Numbered from the stretch's first letter, positions 48,441 through 58,379 are shown. The stretch: 64,000 nt of DNA from CAZOJJ01 sp964580105 (GCA_964580105.1 CAZOJJ010000012.1:1-64000); one strand, 5' to 3'. Notes: generated by a model from the sequence alone, not told the origin. Translations and numbers: made by a program.

Positions 48441-50032
48441 CGCTCACCGGGCGCGGCGGCCGTCTGGGCCGGCGGAGCGGGCGTGTCGGCCCCGTCGGCC
48501 GGCTCGGCGGGCAGCGTGATCGTGAACGTCGTCCCGACGCCCTCGGCCGTCACCACCTCCATCGATCCGCCGTGGCCGGCCGTCACGATCTCGTAGGCGA
48601 GCGAGAGGCCGAGGCCGGTGCCCTCGCCGGAGCGCTTCGTGGTGAAGAACGGCTCGAAGACGCGCTCCTGGAGCCGCTCCGGGATGCCCGTCCCGTTGTC
48701 CTCGATGCGGATGAGCACGACGCCGTCCCCCCGCTGCGTCGCCACGCGGACGTACGGCTGGTAGCCCTCCACGCCCGCCTGGCGGGCCGCCTCGGTGCGC
48801 GCGCGGACGGCGTCGAAGGCGTTGTCGAGGAGGTTGAGGAACACGCGCCCCATCTCCTCGGGAATCATCGGGGCCTCGCCGACGGCCTCGTCGAAGTCGC
48901 GCTGCACGTCCACGTTGAAGCCGCTGTGGCGGGCGCGCATGCCGTGGTAGGCGAGGCCGACGTACTCGCCAAGGAGGCGGTTGACGCCGATCGGGCGCTT
49001 GTCGCCGGGCGTCGTGCGGGAGTGGGCGAGCATGCTCCGGACGATGCCGTCGGCGCGGCGGCCGTGCTCGGCGATCTTGTCCGCGTTGGAGCGGAGGTCG
49101 GTGAACAGGTCCGCCGCCGCCGCCATCGCCTCCCCGACCGGCCGGCCCGGCTGCTCGGTCAGTTCGGCGCGCAGCTCGTCGAGGAGTTCCTGCGAGAGCT
49201 GGGCGAAGTTGTTGACGAAGTGGAGCGGGTTCTTGATCTCGTGCGCGATGCCGGCCGTGAGCTGCCCGAGGCTGGCCAGCTTCTCCGACTGCACGAGCTG
49301 GTCCTGCATCGCGTGGACGCGGGCGAGCGACTGCTCCAGCGCGCGCGAGCGGGCCGAGAGGTACTCCTTCAACCGGGCCACGCGGCGCAGTGCGCGGTAC
49401 TGCTCGAACCGGCTCACGTAGAGCGAGGCGCTCATGCTCGTGCACAGGAAGGCCACCAGGCCGAGGAAGATCACCCGCGAGACCGGCACCCCGGTCGTCG
49501 GCGGTTCGAACGACGGGCCGGTGACCGTGGCGTAGCCCACGTACAACGCGCCGATGCCGAGGCACAGCAACGCCGTCTGCCACGGCTGGAACGGCACGGT
49601 CCCCACCGTCACGAGCATCAGCAGGGCGAGCCAACCCGCCGTGAAGTCCATCCGCCCCACGTCTTCGAGGATCAGCGCCCACGCCGCCACGAGCAGGAAC
49701 AGCCCCATCAGGACGCGCCCGAGGCGGACGCTCGGCCGGACCCTTCCCATCACGAGGAGGATGGCGCCGAGCCCGGCGATGAGCGCCTTGTCCCACAGCA
49801 CCACGTGCGTGCCGGGGTCCAGCCCGGAGAAGCTCCACACCAGCGCCTTGCCGACGGCGAGGTGCGCCCCCAGGTAGAGCGCGATGCCGAATACGGCCAG
49901 CAGGCCGGCCACCGTCAGCCCACGGCGCGTCAGCCCCTCCATCGTCGCCCGGAGCAGCGGGTCGCGTTCGAGCGGCCCGGGGACGAGGTAGCGGGTCCAG
50001 AAGAGGCGCAGCGAGCGCAGCAGCAGCGTCAT
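48437..50032 (-). CDS. Membrane sensor histidine kinase, paralog (531 aa)
   Basis: Same plan as the downstream gene: 6-TM sensor (residues 35-215), coiled coil, IAHEIKNPLHFVNNFAQL as phospho-acceptor, LNLLDNAFDAV as N box, and IEDNGTGIP and GEGTGLGLSLAYEIV as G boxes. Strong overall similarity shows a tandem duplication with divergence of the sensor half. Transcribed first; its TGA overlaps the next ATG. Signal and regulator partner are unknown. It is divergent from hrpB. Confidence 0.92.
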   Translation of the reverse strand: MTLLLRSLRLFWTRYLVPGPLERDPLLRATMEGLTRRGLTVAGLLAVFGIALYLGAHLAVGKALVWSFSGLDPGTHVVLWDKALIAGLGAILLVMGRVRPSVRLGRVLMGLFLLVAAWALILEDVGRMDFTAGWLALLMLVTVGTVPFQPWQTALLCLGIGALYVGYATVTGPSFEPPTTGVPVSRVIFLGLVAFLCTSMSASLYVSRFEQYRALRRVARLKEYLSARSRALEQSLARVHAMQDQLVQSEKLASLGQLTAGIAHEIKNPLHFVNNFAQLSQELLDELRAELTEQPGRPVGEAMAAAADLFTDLRSNADKIAEHGRRADGIVRSMLAHSRTTPGDKRPIGVNRLLGEYVGLAYHGMRARHSGFNVDVQRDFDEAVGEAPMIPEEMGRVFLNLLDNAFDAVRARTEAARQAGVEGYQPYVRVATQRGDGVVLIRIEDNGTGIPERLQERVFEPFFTTKRSGEGTGLGLSLAYEIVTAGHGGSMEVVTAEGVGTTFTITLPAEPADGADTPAPPAQTAAAPGER

Positions 50033-50200
50033 GCGGGTGGTGAGCCAGGCTCTGAGTGCGCATCAACGGATGCGCGGCCGGTTCGATCCCGGGACCCTGA
50101 AAGGAGGAAGGGACGAGCGGAGGGGGAAGGAAACCTGCCCATCCGGAACAATATCGCGTCTTCGGGTCCAACCCCCTCTTCCCCTGTACCGCCTCCCCCC

Positions 50201-52890
50201 TTGCCTCCTCTCCCCATCGACGACGCGCTCCCGGCGCTGCGCCGGGCGCTGCGCGACGGCACCGGCGCCGTGCTCCAGGCTCCGCCCGGTGCGGGCAAAA
50301 CGACGCGCGTTCCGCCGGCGCTGCTCGACGAGCCCTGGCTCGCAGGGCGGCGGATCGTCATGCTGGAACCCCGTCGGCTCGCCGCCCGCGCCGCCGCCCG
50401 CCGCATGGCCGCCGCGCTGGGCGAGCGCGTCGGCGAGACGGTCGGGTACCGGGTGCGGCTGGACACGCGCGTGAGCGCCCGCACGCGCATCGAGGTCGTC
50501 ACCGAGGGCGTGCTGACGCGGAGGCTTCACGCCGACCCCGCGCTCGACGGCGTCGGCCTCGTCGTCTTCGACGAGTTCCACGAGCGCTCCCTCCCGGCCG
50601 ACCTCGGCCTCGCGCTCACGCTCCAGAGCCGCGCCCTCCTCCGCCCCGACCTCCGAATCCTCGTCATGAGCGCCACGCTCGACGGCGCGCCCGTCGCCCG
50701 TCTCCTCGGCGAGAGCACACCCGTCGTCACGAGCGAGGGCCGCCAGTTTCCCGTCGAGACGCGCTACCTCGACCGCCCGCTCGAAGGACGTCGGATGGAA
50801 GACGACGTGGCGGGGATGGTCCGCCGCGCCCTCGCCGAGACCGAGGCGGGCGGCCTTCTCGTCTTTCTGCCGGGAGCGGGCGAGATCCGGCGCGTACAGG
50901 AGCGGCTGGAAGAGCGTGGCCTGCCCGGCGGCGTGTTCGTCGCACCGCTCTACGGCACGCTCCCGGCCGAGGCGCAGGACCGGGCCGTCGAGCCCGCCCC
51001 GGCCGGGCAGCGCAAGGTCGTGCTGGCGACCGACATCGCCGAGACGAGCCTGACGCTGGAGGGCGTCCGCGTCGTCGTGGACGCCGGGTGGGCGCGGACG
51101 CCGCGCTTCGACCCGCGCAGCGGGATGACCCGCCTCGCGACCGTCCGCGTCTCGCGCGCCTCGGCCGACCAGCGCCGGGGCCGCGCCGGCCGCACCGCGC
51201 CGGGCGTGTGCTACCGGCTCTGGACGCGCGCCGAGGACGCCGCCCTCGTCCCCTTCACGCCGCCCGAGATCCTCCACGCCGACCTCGCGCCGCTCGCCCT
51301 CGACCTCGCGGCCTGGGGCGCCGAACCCGACGAACTCGCCTGGCTCGACCCTCCGCCCGAGGGCGCCTATGCCCAGGCCCGTGCCCTCCTCTGCGAGCTC
51401 GACGCGCTCGACCGCGACGGAAGGCTCACGGACCACGGCCGCGCCCTCGCCGACCTCGCCCTCCACCCGCGCCTCGCCCACCTCCTCCTCCGCGCCCGGC
51501 CCCTCGGCCTCGGCGACCTCGCGGCCGACCTCGCCGCCCTCCTCTCCGAACGCGACCCACTCCGCGCCGAGGGCCGCCCGGCCGACGTGGACCTCCGCCT
51601 CCGCCTGGAAATCGTCCGATTCCCACAGGAAGCCCTCCGCGCGGACGACCTCCGCGCGGACGACCTCCGCCACTTCCGGGGCCTGAGCGTGGATCGCGGC
51701 GCGCTGCTCCGCATCCGACGGGAAGCGCGGCACTGGCGCTCCCGGTTGAGCGAGGATGGAGGAGAGAAGCGTGCCTCCTCTCCTGAACACGCCGGCCTCC
51801 TCCTGGCCCTCGCCTACCCGGACCGGATCGCCCAGCGGCGCGAGGGGCAGCCCGGCTCCCTCCGCCTCCGCAACGGCCGCAGCGCTCGGCTGCCCGAGCA
51901 CGACCCGCTCTCCGACGAGCCCTTCCTCGCCGTCGCCGACCTCGACGCGCGGGCGGGCGAGGCGCGCGTGTTCCTCGCGGCGCCCATCACACGCGAGGAG
52001 ATCGAGGCGCACTTCGCCGGACAGATCGAGCGCGAGGAGGTCGTCGCGTGGGACGCCGAGGCGGGGGCGGTGCGCGCACGGCGCGTCGAGCGGCTGGGGG
52101 CGCTCCGGCTCCGCGAGGCGCCGCTGCCGAACCCCGACCCCGACGCCGTCGCGGCGGCGCTGGTGGAAGGGATTCGGCAGAGCGAAGGACGCCTGCTGCC
52201 GTGGACGAAGGCGGCGCGGGGCGCCCAGGCGCGCGTCGGCTTCCTCCGCCACCACCTCGGCGACGCCTGGCCCGACCTCTCCGACGCCACGCTGCTCGAT
52301 TCCCTCGACGACTGGCTCCGCCCCTACCTCGCCGGGATGAAGTCGGCCGCCGACCTCGCCCGCCTCGACCTTGCGGCGGCCCTGCTCGACCGGATCGAGT
52401 GGCCCCAGCGCGCCGCGCTCGACCGCCTCGCGCCGACGCACCTCGTCGTCCCCAGCGGCTCGGCCCGCCCGCTCGACTACGGCGATCCGGCCGCGCCCGT
52501 CCTGGCCGTGCGCCTCCAGGAGGTCTTTGGGCTGACCGAGACGCCCCGCCTCGCCGACGGGCGCGTGCCGGTCACGATGCACCTGCTCTCCCCCGCCGGA
52601 CGGCCCGCGCAGGTGACGCAGGACCTCGCCTCGTTCTGGCGCGAGGGGTACTTCGACGTGCGGAAAGACCTGCGCGGGCGCTACCCCAAGCACCACTGGC
52701 CGGAGAACCCGCTGGACGCCGAGCCGACGGCCCGCGCGAAGCGCCGAGCCNNNNNNNNNNNNNNNNNNNNNNNNNNNNNNNNNNNNNNNNNNNNNNNNNN
52801 NNNNNNNNNNNNNNNNNNNNNNNNNNNNNNNNNNNNNNNNNNNNNNNNNNCGCCGAGCCGACGGCCCGCGCGAAGCGCCGAGCCCCCTGA
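50201..52890 (+). CDS. hrpB: ATP-dependent helicase HrpB, interrupted by a gap near its 3' end
   Basis: DEAH-box helicase: Walker A QAPPGAGKTTRVP, DEFH in LVVFDEFHERSLPADLGL, motif III MSATLDG, motif VI QRRGRAGRTAPGVCYRLW, then the HA2 and HrpB-specific C-terminal domains (PTHLVVPSGSARPLDYGD, VTMHLLSPAGRPAQVTQDL, YPKHHWPENPLDAEPTARAK). The start is not ATG. I chose TTG at 50201 because LPIDDALPALR is the family start. A 25-bp repeat with a nominal gap (52751-52850) lies in the last codons; reading through one repeat copy gives the natural end ...AKRRAP-stop at 52890. Function in bacteria is unclear. Confidence 0.9.
51635..51664 (+). repeat. In-frame 15-bp tandem duplication inside hrpB
   Basis: CTCCGCGCGGACGAC occurs twice in a row and gives a repeated LRADD pentapeptide in the HA2 region. 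Confidence 0.9.
52717..52884 (+). repeat. Repeat with 25-bp unit at the hrpB 3' end, interrupted by a gap
   Basis: The last 25 bases of hrpB before its final codons (52717-52741, then 9 bp of a second copy) recur on the right of the gap (52851-52875, again with 9 bp following). As 25 is not a multiple of 3, copy number decides the reading frame at the protein's end. The true number of copies is unknown. Confidence 0.92.
52751..52850. other. Assembly gap (100 N) in the hrpB 3' repeat
   Basis: Nominal 100-N gap with the same repeat on both sides; the frame across it is not meaningful. Confidence 0.95.
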
Positions 52891-52944
52891 GGCGCCGGCC
52901 GTGAGGATGGGAGTTGCTTCCGCCTTTCTACCTGCCCCCTGCTC

Positions 52945-53928
52945 ATGCGTGCCCTCCGCTACCACACCTTCGGCCCGCCCGCCGAGGTCCTCCGCCTCGA
53001 CGACGTACCCGCCCCCCAGCCCGGCCCCGGCGAGGTCCGCGTCCGCCTCACGCACCGGACGATCAACCCGGCCGACCTGGTCACCATCCGGGGTCGCTAC
53101 GGCAGCCGCCCCGGTCTCCCCGCCGTCGGCGGCAACGAGGGCGTAGGCGTGGTGGACGCCCTCGGCGACGGAGCCGTCGGGCTGGAGATCGGGCAGCGCG
53201 TCGTGCCGCTGGGCGCGGGACCGACGTGGCAGGAGTACCTGATCGCGCCGCCCGAGGCGCTGCTGCCGATGCCCGACGGCGTCTCGGACGAGGCGGCCGC
53301 GCAGTTCTACGTCAACCCCCTCACGGCCTGGCTGCTGCTCGAACGGGTGCCGGGCCTCACGGAAGGCGACCTCGTCGTCCAGACGGCCGGGGCCTCCGCC
53401 GTCGCGCGGTGCGTGACGCAGCTGGCCGTCCGGCGCGGCCTCCGCGTCGTCTCGCTCGTCCGCTCCGGCACGAACGCCGGCCGGCTCCGCGCACTCGGAA
53501 CGGACGTGCTGGTGACCGACGGCACCGAGGCAGACGCGGCAGAGCGGCTCCGCAACCTCGTCGGCCCCGACGGCGCCGCGGCCGGGTTCGACGCCGTGAT
53601 GGGCGAGGCGGGCGCGCTCGTGCTGGGTGCGCTCCGCGACGGCGGTACGCACGCCGTCTACGGCGGCCTCAGCGGGAGGCCTCTGCCCGTGGACGCCGCC
53701 GCGCTCATCTACCGGGGCGTGACGGTGCGTGGCCTGTGGCGCACGCGCTGGGCGGAGACGGCCCCCCCGGCGGAGGTCCGCCGTGCCGTGTCCGACCTGG
53801 CCCGACTCGCCGCCGAGGGCGGGCTGGACCTCCCGGTAGAGGCGGCGTACGACCTCGCCGACTACGCCGCGGCCGTCGCGCACGCGGCGCCGTCGGGCCG
53901 ATGGGGCAAGGTGCTGCTGACCGGCTGA
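52945..53928 (+). CDS. MDR-superfamily NAD(P)H-dependent oxidoreductase (enoyl reductase/quinone oxidoreductase-like, 327 aa)
   Basis: A zinc-free medium-chain dehydrogenase/reductase. The GroES-like N-domain has MRALRYHTFGPPAEVLRLDD, then INPADLVTIRGRYGSRPGLP and GNEGVGVVDALGDGA. The middle QFYVNPLTAWLLLERVPGL is the signature of mitochondrial-type 2-enoyl thioester reductases. A Rossmann region with VVQTAGASAVARCVTQLAV follows, and the end is GRWGKVLLTG. It probably reduces enoyl thioesters or quinones with NADPH; the substrate is inferred only. Convergent with the Xaa-Pro peptidase, with 3 bp between them. Confidence 0.88.
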   Translation: MRALRYHTFGPPAEVLRLDDVPAPQPGPGEVRVRLTHRTINPADLVTIRGRYGSRPGLPAVGGNEGVGVVDALGDGAVGLEIGQRVVPLGAGPTWQEYLIAPPEALLPMPDGVSDEAAAQFYVNPLTAWLLLERVPGLTEGDLVVQTAGASAVARCVTQLAVRRGLRVVSLVRSGTNAGRLRALGTDVLVTDGTEADAAERLRNLVGPDGAAAGFDAVMGEAGALVLGALRDGGTHAVYGGLSGRPLPVDAAALIYRGVTVRGLWRTRWAETAPPAEVRRAVSDLARLAAEGGLDLPVEAAYDLADYAAAVAHAAPSGRWGKVLLTG

Positions 53929-53931
53929 GCG

Positions 53932-55323
53932 TCAGGCCCCGGCCTGCACCTCCGCCTCGACGGCCTCGACGGTCTTGGGGATGCCGGGCCCGAGGACGCG
54001 GTGCCCGTCCTCCGTGATCGCCACGTCGTCCTCGATGCGAACGCCGCCAAGGCCGCGCCAGCCGTCGAGCGCGGCGTAGTCGATGAAGGCGGCGTGCCGG
54101 CCCTCGGCCTGCCAGCGGTCGATCAGCGGGTCGATGAAGTAGACGCCGGGCTCGACGGTCATCACGTAGCCCGGCCGCAGCGGGCGCGCGAAGCGGAGGG
54201 CGGACGTGCCGAACTGGGTCGAGCGCGTGAAGCCCTCGCCGTAGCCGACGCGGTCCTCACCGAGCCCCTCCAGGTCGTGCACGTCGAGGCCGAGGGCGTG
54301 ACCGAGCCCGTGCGGCATGAACAGCGCGTGCGCCCCGGCCGCGACGGCCTCGTCCACGTCGCCCTTCATCAACCCGAGCCCCTTCAGCCCTTCCGCGACC
54401 TTTCGCACGGCGAGCATGTGGACGTCCCGGAACGGCACGCCCGGCGCGCACGCTTCGATGGCCGCCGTCTGCGCACCGAGGACGACCTCGTAGACGGCAC
54501 GCTGCCGTTCCGAAAACCGACCGCCGACGGGGCTCGTGCGCGTGATGTCGGACGCGTAGCCGCTGGCGGTGTGGGCGCCCGCGTCGTGCAGGAGGAGGTC
54601 GCCCTCTTTCAGCACGGTGCCCGTCGCGTGGTTGTGGAGCACCTCGCCGCGCACCGAGACGATGGCGGGGAAGCTGAAGTGGCCGCCGGCGGCGTGTGCG
54701 ATCTCCTCCATCGCCGCCGCGATCTCCCGCTCGGTGCGGCCCGGGTGGGCCATCCGCATGGCCGTCCGGTGCATCCGGTCGGCGAGAGCGACGGCCTCGT
54801 CCATCGCTGCCAGCTCGTCGTCGGACTTGACGAGGCGCTGGGCCACGACGGCGTCCATCAGCACCTCGGAAGGCCGGATGGCGTCGGGCGCCTGCCCCAG
54901 GAGGGCGGCCAACCGGAGCGTCGTATCGCCCCGGTACGGCGGGAGGACGTGCACGGCCCGGCCCGCCTCGCGGGCCCGGCGGACGGCCTCGGCCAGCGCG
55001 TCCGTCGGCGCCGTCTCGGTGATGCCCACGGACGCCGCGCGGTCGGCCAGCGCCTCCAGCGGGCCTTCCCAGATCACGTCGTCGAGCGAGGGGTCGCGGC
55101 CGTAGAGGACGGCTTCGCCCGTGTCGGCGTCGAGGGTGAGGGCGAGGGCGGGAGCGTCGAGGCCGGCGTAGTAACGGAAGGCGCCGTCCTGGTGGTGAAA
55201 GGGGAACGCGTTGGCCGGGTAGTTCATCGGCACGAGGTCGTTGCCGAGGAAGACGATGAGGCCGGAGGGGACGACCTCGGTGAGGGCGCGGCGACGGTCG
55301 GCGTAGGTGGTGGCGTTGAACAT
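53932..55323 (-). CDS. Xaa-Pro aminopeptidase, M24B family (463 aa)
   Basis: Removes N-terminal residues preceding proline. The AMP_N domain (residues 1-145) has VFLGNDLVPMNYPANAFPFH and FRYYAGLD. The pita-bread domain carries the metal ligands in order: LLHDAGAHTASGYASDITRT (two Asp), MPHGLGHALGLDVHD (His), MTVEPGVYF (Glu) and LGGVRIEDDVAI (Glu). The ATG at 55323 was chosen because the longer frame adds an unrelated leader. It follows the large FAD/Fe-S oxidoreductase by 72 bp in the same direction. Confidence 0.94.
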   Translation of the reverse strand: MFNATTYADRRRALTEVVPSGLIVFLGNDLVPMNYPANAFPFHHQDGAFRYYAGLDAPALALTLDADTGEAVLYGRDPSLDDVIWEGPLEALADRAASVGITETAPTDALAEAVRRAREAGRAVHVLPPYRGDTTLRLAALLGQAPDAIRPSEVLMDAVVAQRLVKSDDELAAMDEAVALADRMHRTAMRMAHPGRTEREIAAAMEEIAHAAGGHFSFPAIVSVRGEVLHNHATGTVLKEGDLLLHDAGAHTASGYASDITRTSPVGGRFSERQRAVYEVVLGAQTAAIEACAPGVPFRDVHMLAVRKVAEGLKGLGLMKGDVDEAVAAGAHALFMPHGLGHALGLDVHDLEGLGEDRVGYGEGFTRSTQFGTSALRFARPLRPGYVMTVEPGVYFIDPLIDRWQAEGRHAAFIDYAALDGWRGLGGVRIEDDVAITEDGHRVLGPGIPKTVEAVEAEVQAGA

Positions 55324-55395
55324 CAGACCTGGACGGGCAGAACGCGAGGAGGAAACAGCCGAAAGGTAGCCCCTCTCACAAGGGCCTAGCACGCA

Positions 55396-58371
55396 TCAAG
55401 CAGGCGCCTGTCCACGCGATGGACGCAACGCCTCGGCCAGCACGACGGCCGGGTGCCGAGCCGCCACGCCCGTCACGTCGTGGATCTGGTGGCGGCAGCT
55501 CGTCCCCGAGGCGGCCACGGCCGCCGTGGGCGCAGCGCGGACGGCGGGGGCGAGGCGGTCCTCGGCCATCTGGAGCGAGAGCCGGTGGTGCTCGGCCTCG
55601 TAGCCGAACGCGCCGGCCATCCCGCAGCACCCCGCATCGGTCTCCGCGAAGGTGAACCCCGCCGCCTCGAAGACCGCCCGGCTCGGCCCCATCGCCGAGA
55701 GCGCCTTCTGGTGGCAATGGCCGTGAACGAGCACGTCGCGCGTCCCGCCCGCCTCGGGCGCAAAGTCGAGCGCGGCGAGGCGGTCGGCGTGGGCGGCGGC
55801 CCACTCCTCGAACGTCACCGCCTGGCGGGCGAGCGCGGCGGCGCGCGGATCGCCCGCCGGGAGCAGACGCGGCAGCTCGTCGCGGAAGGTGAGCAGGCAG
55901 CTCGGCTCCAGGCCGACGACGGGTAGCCCTGCCTCGGCGTACGGCGCGTAGGTGTCGGCCAGCCGCTCGGCCAGCCGCCTCGCGTGGCCGAGGAAACCTT
56001 TGGAGAGGTACGTCCGCCCGCAGCAGCGGTACGGCGGCACGACGACGGTGAAGCCCATCGCCTCCATCACGCGGACGGCCGCGCGCGGGATCTCCGGCTC
56101 CTGGTACCGCGCGAACGTGTCGGCGAACAGCACGACGGTGGATGATGGATCGCGGATGGTGGATGGTGGACGGACCTCCTTCTCCGAGAACGGGTGCCGG
56201 GCGAAGGCGGGCATGAGCCGCTCCTCAGCGATGCCGAGGCGGGCGAGGCGGCGACGCCCGAAGCGCGAGCGGTTCACCCGGTTGACGAGCGGCGCGAGGC
56301 GGCCCGCGACCTTTGGCGCCACGCGCGGCAGGTGCGCGAAGAGGCGCGTCCGCGCACTCGGCTGTTCCGCCTTCCACGTCTCCGCCTGCCAGACCGACTT
56401 GAGCGCGGCCATGTCCACGCTCGCCGGGCACTCGGCCACACACGCCTTGCACGCCACGCACGTGTCCATCGCGGCGGCCACCTCGGGGCCGGTGAGGCGG
56501 TCGAGGCCGCCGGTGAGCGCCTCGCGGAGCGCGTTGGCCCGGCCGCGCGTGGAGTCCTTCTCCTCGCGCGAGGCCATGAACGGCGGGCACATCGTCCCGG
56601 CGCCGCGCTTGCGGCAGACGGCCTGCCCGTTGCACGCCTCGACCATCCCGACAAACCCGCCGGGGAACGCGATGGGGCTCTCGACCGGATGCGGCCGGTA
56701 GGCCGGGTTGAACCGGAGGTGGTCGGTGACGGCGGGCGTCTCGACGATCTTGCCGGGGTTGAAGCGGCCGTCGGGGTCGAACGCGCGCTTGGTGGCGACG
56801 TAGGCGGCGTAGAGCGGCTCGCCGTAGAACGTCCGCGCCAGCGGCCCGCGCGCCAGCCCGTCGCCGTGCTCGGAGGCGATGATGCCGCCGTACTCCTTGA
56901 CGAGCGCGGCCGAGCCCTCGGCGATGCGCCGGTACGCCTCGACGCCCTCGGCTTTCGTGGTGTCGAGGAAGGGGCGGACGTGGAGGCAGCCCGCCGAGGC
57001 GTGCGCGTACATGACGGCCTCGGAGCCGTTTTCGGCGATGACCTCCTCCAGCCGCGCGATGTAGTCGGGCAGGTGTTCGATGGGCACGGCGGCGTCCTCG
57101 ATGAGGGCGACGGCCTGGACGGGCAGCCGGGCGCTCATCGCCAGCCCGAGGCCGACCTTCCGCACGTCCCACACGTCGCGCATCCGGGCCTCCTCCACGG
57201 CCTCGGTCACGACGGCGGCGGGGCCGAGCGCCTTTCGCAGCCGCGCGAGGCCGCCGCGCACCTCGGCGGCGGAGGCCCCGGCGTACTCCACGATGAGCAG
57301 CGCCGCCGGGTCGCCCTGGACGAAGTGCAGCTTGGGCGCGTACTCCGTCACGTCGCGCGCGCGGCGGAGCGCGATGCGGTCGAACAGCTCGACGGCCGAG
57401 GGGTCCGTCTCCAGCAGCGCGGCCACGTTCTCCAGTGCCGCCCGACGGCTCTCGTAGTGAACGATGCCGAGGGCCGTATGCGCGGGCCTTTCGACGAGCG
57501 CCAGCGTGATTTCGGTGGCGAAGGCGAGTGTGCCCTCGGAGCCGCAGAGCAGGTGCGCGAGGTTGCGCGTGCCGTCCCACGGCCGCCCCGGCCCCCGGTC
57601 CACCTCGGGCGCTTCGAGGAGCCGTTCGAGGCGGTAGCCGCCCGCGCGCCGCCAGTGGCGCGGCGTATCGCGGCGGATGGCTGCCTCGTGGACCTTCACG
57701 AGCGCGTCCACGCGGCGGTAGAGTTCGCCCTCCGAACCGCCGGCCTTCGTCTTCGCCGTCCAGGCCGCCTCATCCAGCGCGTCGAAGCGGACGGGCGTGC
57801 CGTCGGGCAGGAGCGCCGAGGCGGAGCGGACGTGGTCCACGACGGAGCCGTAGCGGATGGAGTGCGTGCCCGTCGCGTTCGTGCCGAGCATGCCGCCGAG
57901 CGTGGCGCGGTTGGACGAGGCGGGGTCCGGCCCCACCATCAGGCCGTGCGGCGCCAGCCGGGCGTTGAGGTCGTCGAGGACGACGCCGGGCTGGACCGTC
58001 GCCGTGCGCGCCTCGGGGTCGATGCGGACGACCCGGTCGAGGTGCCGCGTCGTGTCCACCACGAGCGCGGCACCGACGGCGCTGCCGGCCAGGCTGGAGC
58101 CCGCGCCGCGCGCCATGAGCGGGACGCCGAACCGGCCGGCCTCCTCGACGGCCGCCTGCACGTCGTCCACGTCGGCCGGGATGAGCGCGCCGACGGGCGG
58201 GATGCGGTACATCGACGCGTCGGTAGCGTAGAGGGCGCGGTGGAGGGCGTCGAGGCGGAGGCTGCCGCGCAGACGCGGGCGCAGCGCGGCGGCGAAGTCG
58301 GCGAGGCGCTCCCGTTCGACGGGCGGATCGAGGGGCACGAAGGGATGGAGCAGGCGCGGAGGGTGGGGCAA
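55396..58371 (-). CDS. FAD-binding and 4Fe-4S oxidoreductase, GlcD-GlcF fusion type (991 aa)
   Basis: Residues 30-530 are an FAD-linked oxidase of the D-lactate/glycolate dehydrogenase type: VPLMARGAGSSLAGSAVGAA (FAD loop), SNRATLGGMLGTNATG, and a C-terminal ASEHGDGLARGPLARTFYG. Residues about 600-700 hold ferredoxin cysteines (CVACKACVAECP and MVEACNGQAVCRKRGAGTMCPPF). The C-terminus has the two heterodisulfide-reductase-like CCG regions (VPPYRCCGRTYLSKGF and AGCCGMAGAFGYE). The long form resembles bacterial D-2-hydroxyacid dehydrogenases that feed electrons to the membrane. The substrate is inferred only. Confidence 0.92.
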   Translation of the reverse strand: MPHPPRLLHPFVPLDPPVERERLADFAAALRPRLRGSLRLDALHRALYATDASMYRIPPVGALIPADVDDVQAAVEEAGRFGVPLMARGAGSSLAGSAVGAALVVDTTRHLDRVVRIDPEARTATVQPGVVLDDLNARLAPHGLMVGPDPASSNRATLGGMLGTNATGTHSIRYGSVVDHVRSASALLPDGTPVRFDALDEAAWTAKTKAGGSEGELYRRVDALVKVHEAAIRRDTPRHWRRAGGYRLERLLEAPEVDRGPGRPWDGTRNLAHLLCGSEGTLAFATEITLALVERPAHTALGIVHYESRRAALENVAALLETDPSAVELFDRIALRRARDVTEYAPKLHFVQGDPAALLIVEYAGASAAEVRGGLARLRKALGPAAVVTEAVEEARMRDVWDVRKVGLGLAMSARLPVQAVALIEDAAVPIEHLPDYIARLEEVIAENGSEAVMYAHASAGCLHVRPFLDTTKAEGVEAYRRIAEGSAALVKEYGGIIASEHGDGLARGPLARTFYGEPLYAAYVATKRAFDPDGRFNPGKIVETPAVTDHLRFNPAYRPHPVESPIAFPGGFVGMVEACNGQAVCRKRGAGTMCPPFMASREEKDSTRGRANALREALTGGLDRLTGPEVAAAMDTCVACKACVAECPASVDMAALKSVWQAETWKAEQPSARTRLFAHLPRVAPKVAGRLAPLVNRVNRSRFGRRRLARLGIAEERLMPAFARHPFSEKEVRPPSTIRDPSSTVVLFADTFARYQEPEIPRAAVRVMEAMGFTVVVPPYRCCGRTYLSKGFLGHARRLAERLADTYAPYAEAGLPVVGLEPSCLLTFRDELPRLLPAGDPRAAALARQAVTFEEWAAAHADRLAALDFAPEAGGTRDVLVHGHCHQKALSAMGPSRAVFEAAGFTFAETDAGCCGMAGAFGYEAEHHRLSLQMAEDRLAPAVRAAPTAAVAASGTSCRHQIHDVTGVAARHPAVVLAEALRPSRGQAPA

Positions 58372-58379
58372 GAAACGAC

